A stretch of DNA of 64,000 bases, from assembly GCA_008330645.1 (NCBI GenBank), contig VLTN01000011.1, positions 1-64,000 on the forward strand, written 5' to 3'. This DNA is from Cafeteria roenbergensis (Eukaryota; Sar; Bigyra; Bicosoecida; Cafeteriaceae). Below are positions 1 to 9,849 of this stretch, in pieces. A program made the position numbers and the translations under genes. Under the pieces are notes generated by a model, which saw nothing but the letters and a program-made list of their open reading frames with translations, ran no database searches and was not told the origin of the DNA. Each line of letters begins with the position of its first letter. Position 1 is the first letter of the stretch.

Positions 1-706
1 GGCCGCCGATGCTGAGTTGTCCTGGACCATTCGTGCCCTGGGCCCGGCCGTCTGCTCCCAGCCTGACCTTGGGCACCAGCTTACAGGGGGCCGTGCGGCG
101 CAGGAGTTGCTTGGGCCAGTCCGATGGCACCGGCAGCGACCAGCCGCGCGCGACTCTCGTCCGCCAGAGCGCTCTCAACTGCGCTCCGTGAACCGGGCGA
201 CCGATAGTTGGGTGGACGGCCACGCGCGTACTGGTTTCCACCACGGCCGTGTCCGCGCCGATCAGGGCCGTCGCAAACGGTTCCCGCCAGCGCCGCGACA
301 CGGGTCTCAGCAGCTCAAGCACGCTGACTGGGTTATCCCTCCGCAGCTCCGTCTGTTCCCCAGAGGATGGGGTGCGCCGCCAGAAGCAGTGTGGAGAAAA
401 CCCGTCCGCCGGCTGCCGCCCCGGGATCCAGTGCTACCGCGACTTACGCGCAGCATCGACTGCTTGCTGCAGCACCGCCGGAGGCACGCAGGCGCTCCAA
501 GGCGCCCGCAGCTGATGCGGCGCTACCCGTTCTGGGTCCATCCCCATCAGTGAAAGAAGGCCGCCGCGCCGTTGGTATTGACGTAGGCCCGTCTCATCCG
601 AAGCGGCCCATATCCGCCCCGTCGCTGAGCGCACCTGCCGCTTCGGACGCGGGGGGTCGTACGATGGCGAAGGGCGCGTAAGGTACCGCCTCGCCAGCTC
701 CAGCGT
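1..706 (-). CDS. Unrecognised protein gene, 3' part beyond left edge
   Basis: Reading leftwards, one minus-strand frame stays open and coding-like from about 706 to the window edge, interrupted by a single TAG at 434-436. A GTAAGT donor lies just before that stop (447), and an acceptor ending GATAACCCAG at 328 restores the same frame, joining ...QQAVDAA to SVLELLRPVSRRW. The downstream exon reads ...ALIGADTAVVETSTRVAV and ...WSLPVPSDWPKQLL and leaves the window at base 1. No ATG is visible upstream in frame, so the true start may be in another exon near 700-1000. I do not recognise the family and see no catalytic motif. The downstream half looks more convincingly coding than the Arg-rich upstream part. 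It is separate from the gene that ends at 1127, which is transcribed in the same direction. Confidence 0.35.
328..447 (-). other. Candidate spliceosomal intron (120 nt)
   Basis: On the minus strand it begins GTAAGT and ends CCCAG. It removes the only in-frame stop between two coding-like stretches, with phase 1 on both sides. The pyrimidine tract is weak. Confidence 0.4.
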
Positions 707-1126
707 CGGCAACGGTTGGTCCCGTGCCGGCGCCGGAGCCCAGCGCGCAGCTCTGTGGTCTTCGGTCCGCGCGTGAAGGTGGGTCGTGAGCCGGTTGCCG
801 CGGCGGCGACGCCTTCCGCCCGCGCCTGGGTTCCGCCCCCGCCCCCGCCGTTTGTTCTTTTGGCTGGGCCATCTCCGCCTCCGTCGTCCCTTCTCGCGCT
901 GCCGCGGCCCGGGCCGCACACGCGTCGGGAAAGGAACGGGGGGGGCTGCAGGGTCTAGCCGCGAGAGGTCCGGCTCTCACCGTTCAGGACGCTGTCGGCT
1001 TCCCACCTGCGGCGGTTCCGCGCCGGTCACGTCGTCCCCCGACCTCAGACCCCGCCGCGATGGAGGGCCATGAGGCCTGAGCCAGACGTGGACCGTGCAG
1101 AGCCCGATCACGCCGTCCCTGTTGGC
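707..1126. other. Spacer with no recognised feature
   Basis: GC-rich sequence between two minus-strand coding regions. Arg/Gly/Pro-rich frames are open here on both strands, as expected from base composition alone. It should hold the promoter or first exon of the left-edge gene, but I see no identifiable element. Confidence 0.3.
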
Positions 1127-3309
1127 TCAGGCCTCGGGAAAACCCAGTCCGAGCCGCTGGCGGAGCAACGCCCACTTGTCTGCGGGCGATCCCGGAGGGT
1201 CGTCACCCAGCCCAAGCGCGCCAGCAATTGCCTCCGCCAGCGCGTTCGCCGTCAGGCCCCCTTTGAGCACATGTGCCATCTTGCCCTCTGCCAGAGCAGG
1301 GATCAGCATCGGAGGACGCCCCGACGCCCCCGTGCGCCGCCACAAGGACGACATGAAGTCCCGATGGCGACATTCCGAGCAGCGCTGTGAACTGCCCCGT
1401 CAGCGAGGAAGAGGGCTTCTTCTGCCGCCGCGGCTGCGCGGGCGTTGCTTTTGTCGCCGGAGCGGACGGTGCCGCCGCCCACGCAGCGACTGCTGCCTGG
1501 CGGGGCGCCGCCCGGCCTCGTCGCTCTGCCGTGGGCCGGGCCCGGCGCGCCTCCCGCCGGTCTGCATACCGGAGGACTCGGTCGTGAACCCGCGGACCCG
1601 AGCCCCGAAGGGCGGGTCGGGGCATGAGCTCTGCGTCTGGAAGAGCTTCGTCCAGCAGGAGCCGCAGCTCAGCTCCCTCTCCGTCCGCTGGGGTCCACCA
1701 GCGCCACTGCCGTTGCCGCCAAGACAACGGCAAATGCGGCGGCCCACTGGGATGCCTGCCGTTCGCCAGTCAAACGCCGAGGCGGCCACGGCTGTGACAG
1801 CTGCACGCAGCGCCGCCTCGGAATCCGATGCCCAGAGGTACTCCAGGGCTTCGACCGTCACTGACCACGGGTGCTCTTGGATCTCCTGCGCCAGCAGGTG
1901 CTTAGTCTTTGTCCGCTGCGCCGCCAGCGTTGCCAGCGCCGCGACGAACAAGTCCTGTACCCGCTTGATCGGGGGTGGCGCGCCCGCTGCTACCCAGGCA
2001 GCTGCCACAGCGTGGAGCTGGTCCTCGACCGCCGTCCGGAAGCCGCCCACCGGGGAAGGGGAGGGCGGAGTTTCGGCCCTCGCGGCCGCCTCGACCACCG
2101 TGCGAAGGACGCATGTGGAATCAGCAAGGGGCGAGGTCTCGAGAAGCGTCGTTACCACGCTCTCAGGGACGCTCGTTATGCCAACGCCAGTCGCGACTGC
2201 AACGAGCGCCGCCATCTTCGGTGAGGGCACGTGGAGGAGTCCCGTCAGGTAAGCAAGGGTCCCTGCATCTGCCAAGCAAGATTTCAGCTCACCTGTTGTT
2301 CGGGGTGGTCGCGCCGGTGACGCGATTTCTCGCCAGATGCCTCCTTTCGGCCCGCGCGGCCGGCCAGGGGTCCATTTCGCTGTCCAGGCCCCTCTGTGGG
2401 GTGAGCGCAAACGGTGAGTGCGCGGCCAGTGCCTCGCGCGCAGGCTCAGGCGGTCTCACCGAGTGAGCAGGCGAGGCCGGCAGGTCCTGCCGCGTTGCGT
2501 CGTGTCCCAGCAGTCTGCTCCGGGCAAGTTCCGCGACGGTCGCTGTCGTGCGGGCGAGGTCCACGTCGGCGGGTACCTCATCGATGGTCCCGCCCTCTGT
2601 GAGGAGCGCATGCCCGATGGCCGCATGGAGTACGAGCCGCACGCGTTTCGCAACCTCGTCGGACTGTGCCCGCGACACGGCTTTGCAGGCCACTGTGGCC
2701 AGCACGTCGCAACAGTCGGCCGCGCTGTCGAATGACTGCCCCACAGGCGGCTGCGCGAGCGCAGCGAAGCCTGGCCGTCAGGTCCGCTGCGATGGGACCC
2801 TGCCCTGTCGAGTGGGTGAGGGAAACCGTGACGGCGCGAACCTGCATCGTGACGATGTCGCCATAGAGCTCTGCCGACAACGACCGCTCGGGAGCTGCGC
2901 GCGCTCGCGACCCTGTCTCGGCCGCTGAGGCCCGCGTTGCCGCCGCGGACGGCGCCGCTGCGACCCCCGCCCCCGCCAGCCCACGCTCCCGTGTGCGTGG
3001 GGGCGCAGGGGCGCGTGCGGTGCGCGGGGTTTCGCTCCGTGTCGCTTTGGGAAGGTGCAGCTGATCCATGACGTGAAGGATCTTGACTAGCCAGCCGACA
3101 CGCGTAAGCCTGCCCGCCCGCTGAAATTGACGGCCCAGCTCGGGCCATGTGCTAAGTATGGCGTCGGCACTGCCCTCGCCCAGGCATTCGTCCGCCGTGA
3201 AGAGGGCCGGGCGCGGCGCCGCGGCCGAGGCGGCCGCCGCCGAGTTCTGCGCTAGTGGCAGTTTCGCGACCGCCTCGTCCAGGGAAATGTCAAGGGGAGC
3301 CTCGTCCAT
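1127..3309 (-). CDS. Unrecognised protein gene with unresolved frame changes
   Basis: Starts at an ATG at 3309 (MDEAPLDISLDEAV) and ends at a TGA at 1127 (...RLGLGFPEA). Coding-like, Ala-rich helical sequence moves between frames: 3309 to about 2842; 2750 to about 2460 (VGQSFDSAADCCDVLATVAC); about 2287 to 1740 (AGTLAYLTGLLHVP, then VQDLFVAALATLA); about 1700 to 1330; then 1320 to 1127 (MLIPALAEGKMAHV). The first two changes fit introns with matching phase. The change near 1330-1320 leaves no room for an intron and looks like a one-base frame slip, so the locus is either a decaying gene or carries sequence errors. No family, signal peptide or catalytic motif is recognised. A retrotransposon fragment lies 337 bp upstream of the start. 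The exact exon structure is uncertain. Confidence 0.4.
2288..2459 (-). other. Candidate intron with strong GTGAGA donor
   Basis: The donor CTCG/GTGAGACC at 2459 is the best in this gene. Phase-compatible joining to the next coding frame needs an acceptor at 2288, where the context is poor. A better-looking acceptor (CACCCCACAG at 2394) would keep the old frame and meet a stop at 2289. The donor is supported; the acceptor is not settled. Confidence 0.25.
2751..2841 (-). other. Candidate intron (91 nt)
   Basis: Minus strand: donor CAG/GTTCGC, branch-like CTGAC about 30-40 nt before the acceptor, acceptor GCGCAG. Phase 0 on both sides, joining ...YGDIVTMQ to PPVGQSFDS. The donor is weak, but the splice also avoids a TGA in the downstream frame. 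Confidence 0.35.
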
Positions 3310-3646
3310 AGCTCGGGGCGGGTCACGAATGCGGCTTTGCTCTCACACAACCTCAAAGCCGACCGCAACGGGCCCTGGAGTGCTGTGCGAGCGTTCGCAC
3401 GGCACGGCGGGCAAAGCGAAGCGCACGCTGCGCGCGCCTTGCCAGCGAGCTGCTTGTCTTGGCCGCCGACGCAGGCGGGTAGACCAGAGCTCGGGACCCT
3501 CTGAGTCACGCCGAGGGCACCCCCAGCACGCTGTGGGGGAGCCGCGTAGCCCAAGAGAGTGTCGTGACGATGCCAGATGGCTCGTCTGTTTTGTCGGGGT
3601 AGAATCTACGTCTGCGGACAAATATGAACCCAACCGGTTACCGAAC
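3310..3646. promoter_or_regulatory. Upstream region of the 1127-3309 gene
   Basis: 337 bp between a minus-strand start codon and the 5' breakpoint of a retrotransposon copy. It must carry the gene's promoter by position. No TATA-like or other motif was identified. Confidence 0.25.
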
Positions 3647-4810
3647 AGCACGAGTGCGTCTTCCTGCGCCGTCTGGCAAAGGCGCGCAGGGCCTGCACAG
3701 CACGCTGCAGGGCCGAGGCGCTGGCCAAGGGCACGCCGGAGAAGCGTGTCGCCAACATCGACGACCCGGCCATGCTGCGCGTCATGAGCGACCTGGTCGC
3801 GTTCCGAGAGGCGTGCGTGCCGGGAACGCACTACTGGCTCCGCAACACGATGATGGGGCCCCGCGGGCTCACAGACGAGGAGTTCGCGGTGGTCACCCGC
3901 TACCGCATCGGAGCCTCCGAGGCCGACCACGTGGTGCCGGACGGCGTGTCGATCAACTGCGCGTGCGTGCAGCGGGACACCACCGCGAGAGGCACCGTCC
4001 ACATCGGCGGGGTCTCCGGCGTGGCGCATCACCTAGCGCGCTGCCGCTGCGGCAAGGGCTCCACCATCCGGGCGCACAACGATGTCCGCGACGTCCTGCA
4101 CGCGGCGGTGCGCTCGGCGGGACTGCAGTCGGTCGTGGAGCCCTCCAGCTGGCAGGACGGTCAGGCGCGCTTCGGATCCCAACCGGGGTCCAGCGAGGCC
4201 GCGCGCAAGCGACCGGACCTGCGGGTGCACGTCGACTTCGAGACCACCTGTCTCGTCGACGTGCAGATCACCTCGGCGGTGAGCAAGTCCTACGTGACGC
4301 AGGGCCTGCAGAACATGGACGCCTTTCTCGAGCGCCGTGAGAATGACAAGATGAGGGAGTACAAGAAGAGCTCAGCTACAAAGGACAACATGAGCTCCAT
4401 TGTGCCCTTCGTCATCACGACCACGGGACGCATGGGACCGGCGGCCTTCGCCTTCCTCAAGAAGGTGGCGGACACGGCCTTCGGCGACCGGCCGAGGGAG
4501 CGTGCGCGCTGGGCCTTCCGCTGGCTGTCGAGGCTGAACGAGGTCATCGCCAAGGGACTGGCGACCCAGCTGATCGGGCAGACGCAGTACCTGCGACAGC
4601 AGGTGGAGCGTATGCGGTGAGCAGGGGCGGCTGAGTGGCGACTCGTGGCAGTGTGATGGGAGTGATCTGGGACTTGAGACTTGGGATTGTGGGTTTGGCG
4701 CGGTTTGTGACTCATCGGTGATGGAGTTGCTGGATTGGTGATTGGTGAGTCTGTGAATCGAGTGTGTGGCATGGTTACGCGAGTTTTCGACCCCCCCCAA
4801 CGATGTTCAT
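3647..4810 (+). mobile_element. 5'-truncated RLE-class non-LTR retrotransposon, copy 1
   Basis: Homology to the 9850-11125 copy begins abruptly at about 3647 and runs through the coding end at 4620 into a shared 3' tail ending ...CGATGTTCAT. The tail holds the motifs TCATCGGTGATGGAG and GAGTTTTCG. Loss of the 5' part with a constant 3' end is the hallmark of target-primed reverse transcription. The encoded segment is the C-terminal zinc-knuckle and restriction-like endonuclease (RLE) part found in R2/CRE/NeSL-type elements. Differences from the third copy are few (for example GTHYWLR against GTLYWLR), so insertion looks recent. No reverse transcriptase domain is present. Confidence 0.75.
3649..4620 (+). 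pseudogene. Truncated ORF: zinc knuckle plus restriction-like endonuclease
   Basis: The frame is open from the truncation point (HECVFLRRLAKARRAC) to the TGA at 4620; the first in-frame ATG is at 3772 (MLRVMSDLV). In order it has a linker (GLTDEEFAVVTRYRIG), a knuckle of the form C-x-C...H-x4-C-x-C (CAC, then HLARCRC), a helical segment RAHNDVRDVLHAAVRSAGL, and the RLE signature RPD-x13-D (RPDLRV...LVDVQI). The spacing fits the PD-x12-14-D/E rule of RLE retrotransposons. The reverse transcriptase that should precede it is missing, so the copy cannot move by itself. Confidence 0.7.
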
Positions 4811-4842
4811 CTATTTTGCGTTAATCTAGTCTAAACCTTAAC
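4811..4842. repeat. Linker with telomere-like motif between two element copies
   Basis: 32 AT-richer bases between the 3' end of copy 1 and the start of copy 2. The right half reads CTAAACC then TTAACCC, two degenerate units of a CCCTAAA-type telomeric repeat, ending in CCC that overlaps the CCT at the start of the copy 2 sequence. The match is short and could be chance. Confidence 0.35.
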
Positions 4843-5484
4843 CCTGCGGGTGCACGTCGACTTCGAGACCACCTGTCTCGTCGACGTGCAGATCACCTCG
4901 GCGGTGAGCAAGTCCTACGTGACGCAGGGCCTGCAGAACCTGGACGCCTTTCTCGAGCGCCGTGATAACGACAAGATGAGGGAGTACAAGAAGAGCTCAG
5001 CTACAAAGGACAACTTGAGCTCCATTGTGCCCTTCGTCATCACGACCACGGGACGCATGGGACCGGCGGCCTTCGCCTTCCTCAAGAAGGTGGCGGACAC
5101 GGCCTTCGGCGACCGGCCGAGGGAGCGTGCGCGCTGGGCCTTCCGCTGGCTGTCGAGGCTGAACGAGGTCATCGCCAAGGGACTGGCGACCCAGCTGATC
5201 GGGCAGACGCAGTACCTGCGACAGCAGGTGGAGCGTATGCGGTGAGCAGGGGCGGCTGAGTGGCGACTCTGCAGTGTGATGGAGTGATCTGGGTGGGACT
5301 TGGGATTGTGTTTGGCGCAGTTTGTGATTCATCGGTGATGGAGTTGCTGGATTGGTGATTGTGGTCTGTGCATCGGAGTTGTGACTCATCGGTGATGGAG
5401 TTGCAGGATTGGTTCTTGATGAGTCTGTGAATCGAGTGTGTGGTATGGTGACGCGAGTTTTCGCCCCTCCCCAACGATGTTCAT
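4843..5484 (+). mobile_element. 5'-truncated RLE-class non-LTR retrotransposon, copy 2
   Basis: A shorter copy in the same orientation, beginning in the RLE coding region at CCTGCGGGTGCACG and ending at the same CGATGTTCAT as copy 1. The coding part is nearly identical to copies 1 and 3; the 3' tail has small internal indels, including a duplicated TCATCGGTGATGGAGTTG segment near 5330-5405. Its 3' end lies 16 bp from the stop codon (TTA at 5501 on this strand) of the convergent ATPase gene. Confidence 0.75.
4844..5245 (+). pseudogene. Truncated RLE ORF fragment (copy 2)
   Basis: Begins inside the endonuclease domain just after the catalytic PD, so only LRVHVDFETTCLVDVQI and the helical C-terminus (...IGQTQYLRQQVERMR) remain. 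The frame is intact over about 133 codons and ends at the same TGA as the other copies. Lacking the knuckle and the PD pair, it cannot be a working nuclease. Confidence 0.7.
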
Positions 5485-5500
5485 TCACACCAGTCACACT

Positions 5501-8500
5501 TTAAGCTTCAGCCTGGTCCGCGGCCCCGGCTGCCTCTGCGGCTGTGTGTCCGCCCCATGCTTGCCGCTTCACGTTTCTGGCCCAGTCAAGGACAGCAGGC
5601 GGCAGTCCACTGAGCAGGTGATCGCCGAAAGCGACAACCCAGTGCGGGCCGTGGATTCTTCCGCAAGATGACGTTGCTGCTCCGTCCACACCGCCGAACA
5701 TTGCCATTCTGAGAGCACCCTCGTGAATGCCGATTTCAGCTGGCACCCTGCCATGCAGTGCGTTTTCATTGACGTCCTTGTTAGTGACCACCACGTTCCA
5801 AACCACGAGGGACTCGCCGTCTCTCAAGAGAGAGAGCGACACAGGGTGGAAGTCACGCCAGCTATCTACCTGAGCTGTGAATCGCGGGACGATCTTATTC
5901 CAGCCAGTGAGGGATGAGTCCGTCGACTTGCCTGCATCTGCTGCGCCGGATGATGTTGCTTTGGCTTGAAGCAGCAAAAGGTGGACAAGCTGGGACTCGG
6001 GGTCGCGAACCAGAAGCACGATGTCCACGCCCTTGTCCGGAGACGGCTTGTACAGCATCCCCTCTCGAAGCACCGAGGCGTCTTCCCGCACATCGTCCCA
6101 CTTGAGATTGACAACCTTCGCCACGGCGGCGTCATCAACCAGCGACAGCCGCTCAAGGCTCCTCAGCAGGCTCTCTCGTTGACCCTCGCTTGCCGTTCCA
6201 ACAAAGTGGGCAGACTTGGCAGCGCTCTTGCAAAAGGCCTGAGCAAGAACAGGCTCGGTGGTCTTGGCACCAACTGTGGCATGGCTGAGGTCATCGCGCG
6301 CCTCGAACGGCAGGGAACAGTCGCCTTCGTCCACAAGCATGATTGAAAGGACGGCGGTCCAAGAGACGGGTCGCCACTTGGCCTCAGCTAGCGTAAGCAC
6401 GCCACAGTCGGAGAGGGTGCTCAACGAGGACATCAGAGCCTCTGCCGCAACAGACTCGCCACTCTTCTCCGACACCCTTGCCGACAACTTGCCAATGTCA
6501 AGACCGAGGGCTGGAAAGCCCACTGATGGCGACACAAGTTGGTCCAGCACCGTCTCGGGGCACAAGCCTTTGATGACAAACTTGAAGTGGGCTGCAAAGA
6601 CCGACGCAAGCTGCCGCCCATGCCCAGTAGCAATGATGTCAAGTTGCATCTTGTCTAATCCCAAAGGCGGTGTCTCGGGGACGTTCGTAGGCTTCGATAG
6701 GAGGGCGCGAAGCACACCCCCGACGCGGAGAACTGTCTTTCCGAAGAGTGCTCGCTCATCAGGGCAGCGGCTGTTGGCGAGGAACCTAGTTGCATCGGAA
6801 TGGAAGTTGGAGAACGCGGACCCGGCCGCCACGATGGCTTTTGCATGGTCCTCGAGGGACGACAGGGGCTCAAGAGGCGGAAGCGGAATCTGCTTGTCGC
6901 TGTGGCTTTTCTTGTACCGAAACTTCTTGACATCGTAGACCCCCGTGTCCACACGCGTCGGCTCGAAAAGAATGTCGCGCATCGCCGCAGCGCTGCCAGA
7001 GACGTAGTAGATCATCTGTGGCGAGTCGCCCCTCAGGAGATCGAGCTCTCGCGCGATGATGTTGCCACACTCCTTGTAAGGCTCGTCTGCCTCGTCCATG
7101 ACCACCAGCATGTTCAGCTTGTTGGCTTCAAGGAACTCGCACACTTCCTGCGGGGTCGCGAACCACGGATACAGCTTCCACCTGGAGAGATCTGGCTCTT
7201 CATCGACTCGCGGTCTGTGGCCTGCAAGCTGTAGAGCCCTGTCCATCATGCAAGGAAGTGGCGACAGTGGGTTCAGCCACGCGTGCTCTCTGCCGGCGGC
7301 ATGGGCCGCACACAGCTCATAGAGCCACGTAGCTCGCAGCATGTCAACGTACACCGGGACCACTGGCCGGCCGGCGGCTGGAAGCGACTTGATCCTTGAG
7401 AACACGCCTGCAGCAACACAGCCCGCAACCAGGAGAGAAGACTTGCCGACTCCTCGGGGGCCAAAGACGAACCGGCCATTGAGCGGCCCACCTTCGCCAG
7501 ATAGAGCGAGGGCTGCGATGTCGCCGGCAAGCCACCTCGCCAAGTTCTCGCGGTTGCTTGGGCCCTCCCACAGCAGCCATCGCGGCTCCTTGACTGCCTG
7601 CGCGGTCAAAGCCATCATCTCTGGATCCAGGCCAGCCGCCTCGAGCGCCGGCCCGACGCCATGCTCGCTGCGCATGGTGTCGTAGATGCGCTCAGCAAAG
7701 GCATTGCTGGCCTTGGACATGGCCAGAGCAGTCTGGCCTGCTTTGGCAACGAGTTCAGCGTCCTCGTCCGGAATGTACTCCTGCATCATCGCCCCGGCCT
7801 TGGCCAGCGCCTCCGAAGGAATCGCAGAAATGGATGAGTCCAGACTGGACAGTGTCTTAAGCATCTGGCTTCGAAGCGCCTCCTGCTCCTCGGCCTCGCG
7901 CTTTTCCTTCGCGGCCTGCTCCTCGGCCTCGCGCTTGTCCTTCTCGGCCTTCTCCTCGGCCTCGCGCTTGGCCTCCAAGAGCAACTCCTTGGCGTGATCC
8001 TTCACCGTGGTGATGGTGGATGGCTTGGCCATTACCTCCGCGAAGCTTCCGGCCACGGACTGCAGGTGGCCCAGCCGGTGCCACTTGGCCAGCTGCGCCT
8101 TGCCGCCGGGCATTTCCAGGGTCACCCTGGCATGCTGAAGCACAGCGTTGATGTCGGTGCAGTGGGCGAGCTCCATGCTGGCGGTGCCGAGCCTTCCAAG
8201 CAGCTTGACGATGTCCTCGTTGTCGTCAGAGCGGAGCCCCTTGGCGGCACGCAGCCTCGTGATGAACGTGAAAAAGGCTTGCACAAGCTCCACCCGGGTG
8301 CGGGCGACTTCCGGCGAGACGGAGGACAGCGAGAGTACCCCGAGGGCTAAATCGATGGCGTCGGTTCCGGCTTCCTCCTGGGTCAGGTGGTTGGCAGCCC
8401 ACCGCTCGGCTTTAGTCGAAAACGGGTGGGAGTCCGTCTCCGACGCCACGGAGCTCAGAGGGCGCACCAGGACTGGCCGCGCGCCGCCCGTGCTGCCGCG

Positions 8501-8671
8501 AAGAATGATGGAACCTGCGCCCCAAAGGATTTGGCACAGGGGCTTGCTTGCGCCGCTCAGGACGGCGACTGGCTGGGCCAAAGGTTGCCGAACCGCATCG
8601 GCCGTCCGGGCGCTTGGAGGCAGCACAGCCCGCCACACCCGCCCTGCGCCCCGTGAGCCCCGCGCTAGCAT
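5501..8671 (-). CDS. P-loop ATPase with nuclease-like C-terminus, mitochondrial presequence
   Basis: 1056 aa, uninterrupted. The first 60 residues are rich in Arg, Ala and Ser with almost no acidic residues (MLARGSRGAGRVWRAV), as in a mitochondrial targeting peptide. About residues 220-265 form a charged coiled coil of repeated KREAEE units. A STAND/AAA-like NTPase follows: Walker A GPRGVGKS at 404-411 (K410), Walker B LVVMDEAD with D526 and E527, and a candidate sensor strand IYYVSGS. Near the C-terminus, GVDIVLLV (D883), 18 intervening residues, then LLLLQAK (Q902, K904) match the D...(E/Q)xK core of PD-(D/E)XK nucleases. NTPase plus restriction-like nuclease is the architecture of Crinkler-type proteins and some bacterial conflict ATPases; a header domain typical of secreted Crinklers is not seen. 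The ATPase is sure, the nuclease and localisation inferred. The gene converges on retrotransposon copy 2. Confidence 0.8.
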   Translation of the reverse strand: MLARGSRGAGRVWRAVLPPSARTADAVRQPLAQPVAVLSGASKPLCQILWGAGSIILRGSTGGARPVLVRPLSSVASETDSHPFSTKAERWAANHLTQEEAGTDAIDLALGVLSLSSVSPEVARTRVELVQAFFTFITRLRAAKGLRSDDNEDIVKLLGRLGTASMELAHCTDINAVLQHARVTLEMPGGKAQLAKWHRLGHLQSVAGSFAEVMAKPSTITTVKDHAKELLLEAKREAEEKAEKDKREAEEQAAKEKREAEEQEALRSQMLKTLSSLDSSISAIPSEALAKAGAMMQEYIPDEDAELVAKAGQTALAMSKASNAFAERIYDTMRSEHGVGPALEAAGLDPEMMALTAQAVKEPRWLLWEGPSNRENLARWLAGDIAALALSGEGGPLNGRFVFGPRGVGKSSLLVAGCVAAGVFSRIKSLPAAGRPVVPVYVDMLRATWLYELCAAHAAGREHAWLNPLSPLPCMMDRALQLAGHRPRVDEEPDLSRWKLYPWFATPQEVCEFLEANKLNMLVVMDEADEPYKECGNIIARELDLLRGDSPQMIYYVSGSAAAMRDILFEPTRVDTGVYDVKKFRYKKSHSDKQIPLPPLEPLSSLEDHAKAIVAAGSAFSNFHSDATRFLANSRCPDERALFGKTVLRVGGVLRALLSKPTNVPETPPLGLDKMQLDIIATGHGRQLASVFAAHFKFVIKGLCPETVLDQLVSPSVGFPALGLDIGKLSARVSEKSGESVAAEALMSSLSTLSDCGVLTLAEAKWRPVSWTAVLSIMLVDEGDCSLPFEARDDLSHATVGAKTTEPVLAQAFCKSAAKSAHFVGTASEGQRESLLRSLERLSLVDDAAVAKVVNLKWDDVREDASVLREGMLYKPSPDKGVDIVLLVRDPESQLVHLLLLQAKATSSGAADAGKSTDSSLTGWNKIVPRFTAQVDSWRDFHPVSLSLLRDGESLVVWNVVVTNKDVNENALHGRVPAEIGIHEGALRMAMFGGVDGAATSSCGRIHGPHWVVAFGDHLLSGLPPAVLDWARNVKRQAWGGHTAAEAAGAADQAEA

Positions 8672-9849
8672 GGCAAGCTCGGCAAAAAGCGGGGAAGGTT
8701 GCCCTATGTGGGCCTCTCAGCGTCGCGGGCGGCCTCCTGGGAGTCCGCGGGCGAAGCAAAGGCGAGTGCGTTCGGCAAGTTCGCCCTCGTCACGTGTTTT
8801 TGCTGGCCTGCAGCTCTGCCCGATGCAGCCGAGAGCAGAGATAACCATGCCAGCAGAACCGCGAGCAAACACACAATTCACGCGCGGCCGAACAGGGCCG
8901 CGCCTGCAGCCCGGTCATCGCCCAGTCGACCCGCAGATCCGGCCACGCTTGTTTCCGCGCATGGTGCATGGTGTGGTCGTGCTCGAGTGGGGTTTGCGCG
9001 CTCGGCGGGCATTGCGAAGCACAGGCACTGCTTGCCGCCTCTGTCGCGCAGGCTCCTGAACCGCCCCAGGACCGCTCCAGCCCCACACCCCCCAGCGCCA
9101 ACGCCCTCACCTGCAAGACTTGTGTTGCATCAAATCAAATGCCGGGGGCCAGGGCCCTGAAATGGCGCTGGATGGGGAGGCAACCTCGCCGGAGGCGACG
9201 CCGCGGCAAGCCCCACACCTGAGCATGGGAGTCGCGGCCAGGATTGTGGGGTGGGCAATCAGCGCATTGTCGTGAACCTGTGCAGTCTATGCCCAGCACT
9301 CGGCTTGCGGTGCTCGCCCACCGCCCCGCGGAGCAGTCGAGAAGGCAGCGAGCGGGAGTTGCTTGGTCTCTGTGGCGTTGCTTCAGGGCTCACCCCAGCC
9401 ACACCTGTTTCCGAGGAAGGTGGGCAAGCAATGCCTGGCCAAAGGCACAAACGAAGTGGATTGGCTGGTGGCGGCTCATGGATTCAGTTGGCAGAGAGCG
9501 ACGACTCGGCGCGCTGCTATGACAAGACCCACGCGTCCTGCGATGGTCAGAGAACGGAAGAGGTTTGGCCTTGAGCACAGAGGCCGTGGGGGCACGAGCT
9601 TCCCCGGGGCACGGGGTGGGAACTGCGTGCGGCGTGGCGTCGCGATTGGGGAGAGTCGTCTCGTGCTTCGGCCTTGGCGATTGGCGCGCATTCGGGCCTA
9701 CCCGGCAGGGCCATTCAATGCGCGGACAGGCAAGCATCCAGTTCTTCCGGGGGCGTCAACAAGCCGGGCAGAAGAGACGAGGTCTACCACGTCCCGGGAT
9801 CGGCATGCAATGCGAGACGTCGCGGAGCACGATCGCCCGCGCCCCTGCT
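8672..9849. other. Intergenic region with no recognised gene
   Basis: About 1.2 kb between the ATPase start codon and the coding-like edge of retrotransposon copy 3. It should contain the ATPase promoter. Open frames are present on both strands but read as compositional noise. The true 5' edge of copy 3 may lie inside this stretch. Confidence 0.4.
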
